Translations under genes and position numbers: made by a program | Notes under the pieces: model-generated | Told to the model about the DNA's origin: nothing | Seen by the model: only the letters and a program-made list of their open reading frames with translations | Databases searched by the model: none | Part shown: piece after piece, positions 50,206 through 58,064 of the stretch | Layout: every line of letters starts with the position of its first letter | Position numbering within the stretch: position 1 is the stretch's first letter | NCBI RefSeq assembly: GCF_016595465.1 | Contig: NZ_JAENIK010000011.1 | Location: 434,001 to 498,000 of the forward strand | Length of the DNA: 64,000 nucleotides | Source of the DNA: Luteolibacter yonseiensis | GTDB lineage: Bacteria; Verrucomicrobiota; Verrucomicrobiia; Verrucomicrobiales; Akkermansiaceae | Direction of reading: 5' to 3'

Positions 50206-52179
50206 ATGGACGACAACTCACTCCATTTCGCCCAGCCGCTCTGGATCATCGCCGGTCTTGTCGCCTGCGCGGGCATCGTCTGGCTGTATGTCCGCTTCGA
50301 CCGGCGTCGTGAGGCGGATCTGGCGAAACTCGTGCATCCGCGGTTCCGGCTGCGGCTGACGGAGGGATTCTCACCACAGTTGAGGAATGTGAAGCGCGGG
50401 CTGTGGTTGCTGTCCGTGCTGATGTTGTTCACCGCCGTCGCCCGTCCGCAGAAGGGCTATGAGTGGAGGGAGGTGAAACGCAAGGGGATCGACATCCTCT
50501 TCGCGGTGGATACCTCCCGCAGCATGCTGGCGGAGGATCTGACGCCCAACCGTCTCGAGCGTGCCCGGCTCGGCATCATCGATTTCGTTGACAAGCTGCA
50601 GGGCGATCGTGTGGGGCTGGTTCCCTTCGCCGGCAGTGCGTTCGCGCTCTGTCCGCTGACGCTGGACTACGATGCGTTCCGGGATTCCCTGAAGGCGTTG
50701 GATACCGATCTGATTCCGCACCAGGGAACGGATCTCGCGAGCGCGATCAAGGAGGCGGAGCGGCTGTTTGACGAAAACGGAAACAACCACCGGGTGTTGG
50801 TGCTGATCACCGATGGCGAGGATCTTCAGGGAGACGTGATCGTGGCCGCGAAGGAGGCCGCGAAAAAGGGCATGGCCATCTACACCATCGGTGTCGGCAG
50901 TCCGGATGGAGCTCGCATTCCGATCCGCTATCGGAACGGCCAGACGGATTTCGTCCGCAATCCGGACGGCTCGATCGTGCAGACCAAGCTGGATGAATCG
51001 ACCTTGAAGAAAATCGCGGAGGCGACCAACGCGCTTTACGTGCCTCTTGGCAATGGCGCGCAGGGATTGGAGACGATTTATCAGGAAAAGCTGCGCCTGG
51101 TGCCGAAGAGCGAGCAGGACCAGCGGATGGAGCGCATCCCGCTGGAGAGATTCGAATGGCCGCTGGGTTTCGCGATCTTCCTGCTGTTGTCGGAGTTTTT
51201 CATCAGCGACCGCCGTCGGGCGAAAAAGCCTCGTCCTCTGGTATCGGTGGCGCGGCGGGTGAAGATTCCGGCCATCGCGGCATTCGGACTGGTTGGGGTG
51301 GGGATTCAGGACAGCCGTGCGGCGGATGCCGGCGTGGTGCCGGACGCACGGAAGATTTACAACTCTGGCACGGACGCATACGCGAAGGGCGATTTCGAAA
51401 AAGCCGCCGCGGACCTGCGGGCCTCGTTGCGGACTCCCGATCTCGCGCTCCAACAGCGTTCTTATTATAACTTGGGAAACACGCTCTATCGGACGGGACA
51501 GGGGACGAGGGAGAAAGACCCGGAAGCCACCATCAAGAGCTGGGAAGAGTCCATCAAGGCCTATCAGGATGCGATTTCCTTGAACGCGGGAGACGAGGAC
51601 GCGCGCTATAACAAGGAACTCGTCGAGAAAAAACTCGAGGAGCTGAAGAAGCAGCAGAACAAGGACGACAAGCAGGACAATAAGGATCAGAAGGATCAGA
51701 AGGATCAGAAGGATCAGAAGGACGGCGACTCGAAGGAGAACAAGGAATCGAAGGAAGGCGAAGACTCCAAGGAGCAGAAAGATTCAAAAGAGGACAAGGA
51801 GTCCAAGGACGGTGAGGAAAAGAAACCCGGCGAGGAGAAAGATCCGAAGGATGGCGAGAAACCTGACGACAAAAAGCAGGGAGAGGAAAAAGACTCGAAA
51901 GGGGACAAACCGGACGAAAAGAAGGATGGCAAGGAGCCTGAAGCCGGAGAGAAACCTGGTGATGGAAAAGAAGGTAAGGAAGGAGAGGACAAGCCGGGCG
52001 AAAAACAGGAGGGGACGATGAGCAACGAGCGCGTGCGTAGAGAAGAGATGTCACCTGAAGAGGCGAAACAGCTGCTGGAAGCACTGCGCCAGGACGAGCG
52101 CATGGTGAATCCGATCCCCCAACCTCCGCGTTCCCGCATGAGGACGCCTGACAATTCCACCAAAGGAAAGACATGGTAA
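50206..52179 (+). CDS. VWA-TPR fusion (BatB/BatC-like) with long charged tail
   Basis: 657 residues. N-terminal TM helices are followed by a VWA domain at about 88-265 with MIDAS DTSRSM and LITDGED. A membrane segment lies near 321-345, then a TPR stretch at about 377-470 (IYNSGTDAYAKGDFEKAAADL, YNLGNTLYRTGQG). Residues about 480-605 are nearly all Lys, Asp, Glu, Gln and Gly. The C-terminal 50 residues are ordered-looking again (MSPEEAKQLLEALRQDERM). In Bacteroides, BatB and BatC are separate genes; here they are joined in one protein. The 3' end overlaps the next gene by seven bases. Confidence 0.88.
   Translation: MDDNSLHFAQPLWIIAGLVACAGIVWLYVRFDRRREADLAKLVHPRFRLRLTEGFSPQLRNVKRGLWLLSVLMLFTAVARPQKGYEWREVKRKGIDILFAVDTSRSMLAEDLTPNRLERARLGIIDFVDKLQGDRVGLVPFAGSAFALCPLTLDYDAFRDSLKALDTDLIPHQGTDLASAIKEAERLFDENGNNHRVLVLITDGEDLQGDVIVAAKEAAKKGMAIYTIGVGSPDGARIPIRYRNGQTDFVRNPDGSIVQTKLDESTLKKIAEATNALYVPLGNGAQGLETIYQEKLRLVPKSEQDQRMERIPLERFEWPLGFAIFLLLSEFFISDRRRAKKPRPLVSVARRVKIPAIAAFGLVGVGIQDSRAADAGVVPDARKIYNSGTDAYAKGDFEKAAADLRASLRTPDLALQQRSYYNLGNTLYRTGQGTREKDPEATIKSWEESIKAYQDAISLNAGDEDARYNKELVEKKLEELKKQQNKDDKQDNKDQKDQKDQKDQKDGDSKENKESKEGEDSKEQKDSKEDKESKDGEEKKPGEEKDPKDGEKPDDKKQGEEKDSKGDKPDEKKDGKEPEAGEKPGDGKEGKEGEDKPGEKQEGTMSNERVRREEMSPEEAKQLLEALRQDERMVNPIPQPPRSRMRTPDNSTKGKTW
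51682..51717 (+). repeat. Four tandem copies of the 9-bp unit AAGGATCAG inside a gene
   Basis: Exact copies at 51682-51690, 51691-51699, 51700-51708 and 51709-51717 encode repeated Lys-Asp-Gln. They lie in the charged tail of the BatB/BatC-like protein. The unit is a multiple of three, so copy-number change keeps the frame. Confidence 0.85.
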
Positions 52180-53987
52180 TTTCATTCGATCTTACGAAAC
52201 TGTATCAGCGGCTTTTCGGTGTCGCGGTCATGCTGATGACCATCGCCTTGTCCCATGCGGCGGGAGTGGAGGCGTCGCTGGACCGGGATTCGGTTGTCGT
52301 GGGAGAGGGCGCGGTTTTGTCGCTCAAGGTTACGGGAGGGAGGGCGGGAAGGCCCGCTATTCCCGCCGTGGACAATCTCATTGTGAACGCACACGGGCAG
52401 AACCAGCAGATACAGATCATCAATGGAGACATGCAGTCGACCTTGGTCTACACCTATGTCGTGGGCTCCGGCACACCGGGTGATTATGTGATTCCCCCGA
52501 TCACCGTGAACATCGCGGGAGAAAACCATGCGACGCAGCCGCTCAAGCTCAAGGTGCTGGAGGCAGACGCCGCACAGCCGGGGCAGAATACGGCAGCGGA
52601 AGCGGAGGACGAAGAAAATCGATTCGGCTTCCTGACCGTCGAGCTGGCGAATCCCGAACGCAGTTATGCCTATCTGGGGGAAATCGCACCGGTCCGGATC
52701 CGTGCCTGGCTGCCGGCCGGAGCGCAGGTCCAGCTCCGCAGCGGAATCCAACCGGAAGCGAAAGGATTCACGCTCCACAACGTGAGCGAGAGACCGCAGC
52801 AGGCGCAGGAAACCCGTGATGGGAAAACCTATACTGTGGTCACCTGGTTCGGAGGCATCTCCGCGACGAAGTCGGGAAAACTGCCCGCTTCCTTGTCCGT
52901 GGATGCGACGGTGGCCGTGCGTGACGAATCCGCACCGAAGCCGAGGCGGCGGCGGGGAGGGCCTTTCGATGATCCGTTTTTCGACGACGCGTTCGACAGG
53001 TTCAACACGCCGATGATCCAGAAGGACGTAACGCTGAAGTCCGAGGATCAGGAAATCGAGGTCCGCCCGCTGCCTGTGGAAGGAAGGCCGGAAGGATTCA
53101 ACGGAGCGGTGGGCGAGTTTTCCTTCAACGGGGTGAGAATGCCGAAGGAATGGAAGACCGGTGAGCCCCAGCAGATCGCGGCCAAGCTCACCGGTTCGGG
53201 AAATTTCGCATTGATGAAGCCTCCCACCCTCACTCCGGCGGACGGTTGGAAGGTCTATGAGGGGCAGGACGAATTCACTCCCGGAGACGTGGCGTCGTTT
53301 TCGGGTGACAAGGTTTTCCAGTTCAACGCCGTCGCCCGGAAAGCCGGAGAGAAAGATGCCGCCCTGGCATTCAGCTATTTCGATCCGGCGAAGGGATCAT
53401 ATCAGACCATCACCAGTCCGGTGACGAAGATCCAGGTGACCGGCAAGGACATCGTCGAAGACAAGCCGGTGGCTCCGGCCCCTGAGGTGAAGGCTCCTGA
53501 AAAAAAGACTCCGGGCCTTGTGGGGCAACATTTGAAACAGAAGCCCGCCGCGTCGTTGGTGCCATTGGCATCGCGACCGGTTTTCGGCACGCTCATGGCG
53601 CTGGGCCTGGTGTCGGTCGTTATCGGAGTCGTGCTGGCCTTGCTGCGCCACTTCAGGGAGAATCCGCAACGCCGTGCGAAGGCCGCGATGGAAAAGGCGA
53701 CCCGCGAAGCCCTCGCGGTGGCGGGGGCCGCCCGTGACGTCCCGGGATTCTTCTCCGCCGCACGTCTGGCGATCCAACAGCGTCTGGGCCTGTTGTGGAA
53801 CCAGCCACCGCAGGCCATCACCACCGCGGAGGTCAGCGGACGCATTCCTGAAGACTCGCCCGTGGTGCGGTTTTTCCGCGAGGCGGACCGCCATGAATAC
53901 AGCCGCCATCCGTCGGGTGAGGTCCTGCCGCAGTGGCGCGATCTGCTGGCGGAGGCTCTCGCATCCCTCACCCCCAACGCCCGTTGA
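52173..53987 (+). CDS. batD: BatD-like oxygen-tolerance protein
   Basis: 604 residues with an N-terminal signal (GVAVMLMTIALSHAAG). A series of beta-sandwich domains follows: VEASLDRDSVVVGEGAVLSLKV, DYVIPPITVNIAGENHATQPLKLKV and a middle segment with GKLPASLSVDATVAV, which is the BatD pattern. One TM helix at about 469-491 (LMALGLVSVVIGVVLALL) leads to a cytoplasmic helical tail. It probably forms the periplasmic scaffold of the Bat complex. It is translationally coupled to the upstream gene and is followed after one base by BatE. Confidence 0.9.
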   Translation: MVISFDLTKLYQRLFGVAVMLMTIALSHAAGVEASLDRDSVVVGEGAVLSLKVTGGRAGRPAIPAVDNLIVNAHGQNQQIQIINGDMQSTLVYTYVVGSGTPGDYVIPPITVNIAGENHATQPLKLKVLEADAAQPGQNTAAEAEDEENRFGFLTVELANPERSYAYLGEIAPVRIRAWLPAGAQVQLRSGIQPEAKGFTLHNVSERPQQAQETRDGKTYTVVTWFGGISATKSGKLPASLSVDATVAVRDESAPKPRRRRGGPFDDPFFDDAFDRFNTPMIQKDVTLKSEDQEIEVRPLPVEGRPEGFNGAVGEFSFNGVRMPKEWKTGEPQQIAAKLTGSGNFALMKPPTLTPADGWKVYEGQDEFTPGDVASFSGDKVFQFNAVARKAGEKDAALAFSYFDPAKGSYQTITSPVTKIQVTGKDIVEDKPVAPAPEVKAPEKKTPGLVGQHLKQKPAASLVPLASRPVFGTLMALGLVSVVIGVVLALLRHFRENPQRRAKAAMEKATREALAVAGAARDVPGFFSAARLAIQQRLGLLWNQPPQAITTAEVSGRIPEDSPVVRFFREADRHEYSRHPSGEVLPQWRDLLAEALASLTPNAR

Positions 53988-53988
53988 T

Positions 53989-54741
53989 ATGATCCGTAAT
54001 CTGTTGCTTGGCTGGCTTTGCCTTGTGGTGGGAATCACCCACGTTTCCGCAGGTGCGTATATTTTTGACGACGCGAATGCGAAATTCAAATCCGGTGACC
54101 ACGCCGGGGCCGTGGCCGTGTATGAGAAAATCCTGGAGAATGGTAGTCCCGATGCGGCGGTTTATTACAACCTCGGGAACAGTTATCAAAACTTGAAACA
54201 GTACGGACCTGCGATCCTCGCTTACGAACGCGCCCGGCTGTTGACCCCGCGCGATCCGGATCTGGCTGCCAATCTCTCTCTTGCCCGTAAGGCTGCCACC
54301 GCTTTCGAAGGATCGGAAACAGGTCCGAAATGGCTGGCTGTCCTGAGCTATCTGAGCCGGAACGAGTGGTCGTATCTTGTTGTCGCAGGCGTGTTGTTTC
54401 TTGGGGCGATCACCCTCCTCTATGGCGCGGTGCGTCTTCCCCGGCAGGTGGTCAAATGGGCGAGTGCCGCCGGCGGTCTGGCTGTTCTCTCCATCATCGC
54501 CGGAAGCACGGCGCTCTACCTGCGGCGGGGGGAATCGGAGCGGGGCGTGGTTCTCAAGGAAAATGCGGCGATCCGGCTTTCCCCATTCGACGGAGCCGAA
54601 TCACTCGGCACGCCCGGACTTGGAAAAACCGTCCACCTCGGCGTGAAAAACGGTGGCTACCAGTATGTCGAAATACCCGGTGCCAGCCTGCGGGGCTGGA
54701 TGGCGGAGGCCGAGGTGGAGCGGATCGAGAAAGACCCGTGA
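53989..54741 (+). CDS. batE: BatE-like TPR/SH3 membrane protein
   Basis: 250 residues from the ATG at 53989, one base after the batD stop. A signal peptide (LLLGWLCLVVGITHVSAG) is followed by two TPR units (ANAKFKSGDHAGAVAVYEKIL, YYNLGNSYQNLKQYGPAILAYERA), two TM helices near 125-180 and an SH3-like C-terminus (GVVLKENAAIRLSPFDGA). This is the BatE plan. It is the last member of the MoxR-Bat operon, with 136 bases before the next gene. Confidence 0.88.
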   Translation: MIRNLLLGWLCLVVGITHVSAGAYIFDDANAKFKSGDHAGAVAVYEKILENGSPDAAVYYNLGNSYQNLKQYGPAILAYERARLLTPRDPDLAANLSLARKAATAFEGSETGPKWLAVLSYLSRNEWSYLVVAGVLFLGAITLLYGAVRLPRQVVKWASAAGGLAVLSIIAGSTALYLRRGESERGVVLKENAAIRLSPFDGAESLGTPGLGKTVHLGVKNGGYQYVEIPGASLRGWMAEAEVERIEKDP

Positions 54742-54877
54742 TCGGAAAATGAAACTATTTCCACCGTTATTCCGTTCCCGCAAAAGAGAGGTGCCACGGT
54801 TCGGCCTTGCGTCCGGAGAGGGAATCGCATTCCTTCGGCGGAGCGCCGCGGTGCCCGAACGACTGGAAAAATTCACC

Positions 54878-55210
54878 ATGTTACAAAGGACTCGATCAAC
54901 TTTCGCACTGCTTGGCGTGACTTTCGCCTTGGGAGCCTGTACGCCTCCGAAGCCTGAAGAGACGGCTCCCGCTCCGGTGGTGAAAAAGGAGGAACCGAAG
55001 CCCGAGCAACCTCTGGAACCCCTGTCTCCGGTCCTGCCCTCGGACGATATTCCGATGCCGGACATGCTGACCATGCCGACCGACCGGGATTTCCGCGCGA
55101 CGAACCCGGTCTTGCCAAAGACCGGACCCGACGGGGTGATCGTCCGCCCTCCGACAGATCCTCCATCGCGGGTGAAGCCGAAGGAAGATGGCGGAAGTGG
55201 GGGGAATTGA
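54878..55210 (+). CDS. Small proline-rich lipoprotein
   Basis: 110 residues from the ATG at 54878, chosen because it opens a lipobox leader (FALLGVTFALGAC). The mature part is rich in Pro, Glu and Lys with no predicted fold. There is no recognised family; it may be an outer-membrane-linked spacer lipoprotein. It lies downstream of BatE and convergent with smpB. The longer in-frame reading that begins at 54653 overlaps batE and is rejected. Confidence 0.6.
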   Translation: MLQRTRSTFALLGVTFALGACTPPKPEETAPAPVVKKEEPKPEQPLEPLSPVLPSDDIPMPDMLTMPTDRDFRATNPVLPKTGPDGVIVRPPTDPPSRVKPKEDGGSGGN

Positions 55211-55336
55211 TCCGTATTTCCTGTGACGTCTTTTGTCTTGGAATACGATGAATGCCGCGGGGCCGAAAGGGGCGCCATGACGTGGCGGTCCGACACCTTG
55301 GTGTTTGCAGAATGCCCCCGGTGGGGAGGATGAGGA

Positions 55337-55795
55337 TTACCGCTGGTTGAAGCGGGACATCTCGCGGGCGGCCTCGCGGAGTTCGACCTTTTCCTTCAGA
55401 TCGTGGCGCTGGTCGGAGTGGGTTTTTCCCTTGCCGACGCCGAGCTCGACTTTCACGCGGCGGTCTTTCCAATAGACCCGCAGGAGGGGAAGGGTGCAGC
55501 CTTTGACGGCGCAGGCGACGGAGAGTTTGAGGATCTCGCGCTTGTGCAGCAGGAGGCGGCGCGGGCGTCTTTCCGGGTGGTTATACCACTCACCCGCGGT
55601 CTGCCAGGGTTGGATGTGGCAGCCGTAGAGGAAAACCTGGTTGTTCTCCACCCGGGCGTAGGCGTCGGAGATATTGATTTTTCCGGCACGGATCGACTTG
55701 ACCTCGGTGCCTTTCAGTTCGATGCCGGCCTCGTATTTTTCCAAGATGTGGAAATCCCGTCCGGCTTTCCGGTTGGTGGCGATTTCCGCACTCAT
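55337..55795 (-). CDS. smpB: SsrA (tmRNA)-binding protein
   Basis: 152 residues, the standard SmpB length. It has IATNRKAGRDFHILEKYEAGIELKGTEVKSIRAGK, NISDAYARVENNQVFLYGCHIQPW and a basic tail ending in SRFNQR. It brings tmRNA to stalled ribosomes for trans-translation in the cytoplasm. It follows rpoZ after 31 bases on the same strand. I looked for tmRNA-like ends (GGGGCU start, CCA end) in the adjoining gaps and saw none. Confidence 0.97.
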   Translation of the reverse strand: MSAEIATNRKAGRDFHILEKYEAGIELKGTEVKSIRAGKINISDAYARVENNQVFLYGCHIQPWQTAGEWYNHPERRPRRLLLHKREILKLSVACAVKGCTLPLLRVYWKDRRVKVELGVGKGKTHSDQRHDLKEKVELREAAREMSRFNQR

Positions 55796-55826
55796 GAGAC
55801 GACTCGCAGATCAGGAAACCCTGTTT

Positions 55827-56030
55827 TCAGGGAGCTTCCTTGAGGACCAGTTTGATTTTGCCCTCGATGATTTCCTGGAGAGCGATGTCCGCCACACCCA
55901 TGCTGGGGCGGGTGGCGATCAACGGGGAACGGCCGCTGTTCAATTGTCTGACGCGTTGGGAGACCAGATTGACGAGTACAAGTGGGTCGGTGACAATTTC
56001 AGATGCCTTATCAAGAAGATCGCTTTTCAT
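55827..56030 (-). CDS. rpoZ: RNA polymerase omega subunit
   Basis: 67 residues from the ATG at 56030. It shows the omega pattern: DPLVLVNLVSQRVRQL, GRSPLIATRPSMGVADIALQEIIEGKI. It folds around the RNA polymerase beta-prime C-terminus and aids assembly. The upstream in-frame stretch to 56171 is not part of the family. It is co-transcribed with smpB. The usual upstream neighbour gmk is absent here. Confidence 0.92.
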   Translation of the reverse strand: MKSDLLDKASEIVTDPLVLVNLVSQRVRQLNSGRSPLIATRPSMGVADIALQEIIEGKIKLVLKEAP

Positions 56031-56219
56031 AGGGGAACCGGGAAATCGCGAAATCGGCTTTGCTGTCTCGAACGGGATGACGTTCTCGGGAAGCGCGGTC
56101 GGTTGGTTTTCGCTCAAAATAGAGTAAATTTGGGAAGACTTTTCCGGAAATGACGCCGGGCCAATGGTCAAACCAGAGAATCAGGCCACTGACAAGCCTT
56201 ATCTGGTGGTTTTTTGGGA

Positions 56220-56615
56220 TTATTTCGGCATCAGATCGATGCCGAATTTCCGGAGCACGACCACGGTCAGCCAGAAGAGGGCGATGGTGATGAGGCAGTT
56301 CGCGAGCAGGGCGGGCCAGAACCCCCAGTGGTTCCGCAGCATCCACGGGAAAATGAGAAACATCGGCAGGGTGGGGAGGACGAACCAGAAGGTGCCCTCG
56401 GCATGGTTGGCGAGACGTTCGGACGATTGCTTCGCCTGGTGCATCCAGATCATCGCGAGCAGGGAGGTGAACGGCAGCGCGATGAGCAGGGCGGAAAGCC
56501 GGTCATTCACCAGTTGCACCTTGTTGACGACGACGATGATCAGCGCGGTGAGGATGATCTTGCCGATATCGAGCGGAGTGAACGTGAGGATCTTGTCCCA
56601 AGGGATGCGGTTCAT
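56220..56615 (-). CDS. DUF3147-like small membrane protein
   Basis: 131 residues from the ATG at 56615. Four hydrophobic helices alternate with short loops (IGKIILTALIIVVVNK, LSALLIALPFTSLLAMIW, FVLPTLPMFLIFPWML, LLANCLITIALFWLTVVVL). The layout resembles DUF3147 membrane proteins of unknown function. It is upstream of rpoZ on the same strand, 189 bases away. It is divergent from the lysozyme-like lipoprotein gene with 48 bases between starts. Confidence 0.72.
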   Translation of the reverse strand: MNRIPWDKILTFTPLDIGKIILTALIIVVVNKVQLVNDRLSALLIALPFTSLLAMIWMHQAKQSSERLANHAEGTFWFVLPTLPMFLIFPWMLRNHWGFWPALLANCLITIALFWLTVVVLRKFGIDLMPK

Positions 56616-56663
56616 GGGGAAGCGGGCTTGCGGTCGGGGAGATGATGGCGATAGTCTGCGAGC

Positions 56664-57467
56664 ATGCAAGTCACCTCTCTCGTTTGTTCGCTGGCTCTGT
56701 TGCTGGCGGCGTGTGCGCCCGCCGGCCCTGTCGCGCCGGTGGCGGGAAATCTCACCGCGGGACAAAAGGCGGCGATCGGGAAGAAAATCTGGCAGAACGA
56801 ATGCGCCGGAAGTGTTGCCGGGCTGACCACCTGGAATGGCGGCGAGGAATTCCCCTCGCTGGGCATCGGCCATTTCATCTGGTATCCGGCAGGGTTCAAG
56901 GGACGTTTCGAGGAAAGTTGGCCCAAGTTCGTGGCCTATGCCCGCGAGCGCGGGGCGAAGCCGCCGGCCGTCGCGCTCGAGCGATACAGTCCCTGGCGGA
57001 CGAAGGCGGAGTTCCAGGCGGATTTCAAGGGGCCCCGGCTTTCATCGTTGCGGATCTGGCTTGCGGCGAATGTGGGACTGCAGACGGATTTCATCATCGC
57101 CAGGTCCCATGCGGCGCTGCCGAAGATCCTCGCCGCCGCTCCGGCCAGCGAGAAGGCGCGGATCGAAGCGAACTATCGGAAGGTCTCCACGACGCCGCAG
57201 GGCACCTATGCATTGATCGACTATGTGAACTTCAAAGGGGACGGCACCCAGGCGGCGGAGAAATACAACGGTCAGGGATGGGGGCTGATGCAGGTGTTGG
57301 GAGGGATGAAAGAGGTTCCGGCGGGAGCGCCCGCGGCCTCCGAATTCGCCGCATCCGCGAAACGGATCTTGTCCCGGCGCATCGCGAATTCTCCACCGGC
57401 GCGGGGTGAGAAACGCTGGGAGGAAGGGTGGCACAACCGCTGTGCGACTTATGGGAGATCTTTGTGA
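56664..57467 (+). CDS. Lipoprotein with lysozyme-like features
   Basis: 267 residues. A lipobox leader (SLALLLAAC) is followed by a domain containing IWQNECAGSVAGLTTWNGGEEFPSLGIGHF and later NGQGWGLMQV. The Glu near position 46 and the Gly-rich Gln-Val motif recall lysozyme/transglycosylase folds, but the match is loose and the catalytic role is unproven. It would be attached to a membrane facing the periplasm. It is followed by another small lipoprotein gene after nine bases, so the pair is probably co-transcribed. Confidence 0.75.
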   Translation: MQVTSLVCSLALLLAACAPAGPVAPVAGNLTAGQKAAIGKKIWQNECAGSVAGLTTWNGGEEFPSLGIGHFIWYPAGFKGRFEESWPKFVAYARERGAKPPAVALERYSPWRTKAEFQADFKGPRLSSLRIWLAANVGLQTDFIIARSHAALPKILAAAPASEKARIEANYRKVSTTPQGTYALIDYVNFKGDGTQAAEKYNGQGWGLMQVLGGMKEVPAGAPAASEFAASAKRILSRRIANSPPARGEKRWEEGWHNRCATYGRSL

Positions 57468-57476
57468 ATCAATGAG

Positions 57477-57947
57477 ATGAAGATTTTGGTTGTTGCTGTT
57501 TTATGTTCAATTCTGGGCGGATGCGCTCCCGCTCTTGTCGTGAATCAGGAGAAATTCGAGGCCGCGCCAAGTTCTATAGACTCGCGACTGGATAGCGCAT
57601 CAATCGAGGATTACATCATCGCGCTTCCTCTTCATCACGAGGGAGGTGTTGAACAATTCGAGGAGCAAGTGCGGCTTGCGCGAGTGGAAAAAGCGGAAAA
57701 TTTAGGGAAGGGGCCGGACTATTTGTTTGTAGGTGGGGACGGAGTGAGTCCCGCAAGGGGATTCGGTCTTGATCGCAGGAAGCGGTTGTTGACCATCCGA
57801 AGTTATGAATGGGAACCTGGATTTCCTGACACCATGGAGACAATGAGGCGTGTTCCGGGTGGCTGGATGCGTGGTCCGAGCATCGTCGTGAAAACAGCCG
57901 AACAGAAGGCGGCTGAAGAGGCGAAACAACGGACAAAACGCGGATAA
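57477..57947 (+). CDS. Hypothetical small lipoprotein
   Basis: 156 residues with a lipobox leader (LVVAVLCSILGGC). The mature part has no recognised family. A patterned segment with GPDYLFVGGDGVSPARGFGLD may be beta-rich, and the C-terminus is a charged helix (EQKAAEEAKQRTKRG). It starts nine bases after the lysozyme-like lipoprotein gene. Its codon use seems less GC-biased than its neighbours, so acquisition or weak selection is possible. Confidence 0.6.
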   Translation: MKILVVAVLCSILGGCAPALVVNQEKFEAAPSSIDSRLDSASIEDYIIALPLHHEGGVEQFEEQVRLARVEKAENLGKGPDYLFVGGDGVSPARGFGLDRRKRLLTIRSYEWEPGFPDTMETMRRVPGGWMRGPSIVVKTAEQKAAEEAKQRTKRG

Positions 57948-58064
57948 AATCCTGCGATACGGCTTGTCCGCGGAGACTGAGAGAGCCTTCAGGCGTATGC
58001 CAAGAAGCGGTTTTTCATTTTCCGCAGCCTCATGGCACACGTGGTGCTTTGTCGCCTCCGGCCC

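Noticed and set aside
51682..51717. Short tandem repeats as a possible CRISPR-like array
   Set aside because: The units are nine bases with no spacers and lie in frame inside a coding tail.
54653..54877. Longer N-terminus for the Pro-rich lipoprotein
   Set aside because: The extension overlaps batE and would bury the lipobox leader 75 residues into the protein.
55211..55336. tmRNA gene beside smpB
   Set aside because: No tmRNA-like 5' or 3' ends, tRNA-like acceptor or tag frame could be seen in the gap.
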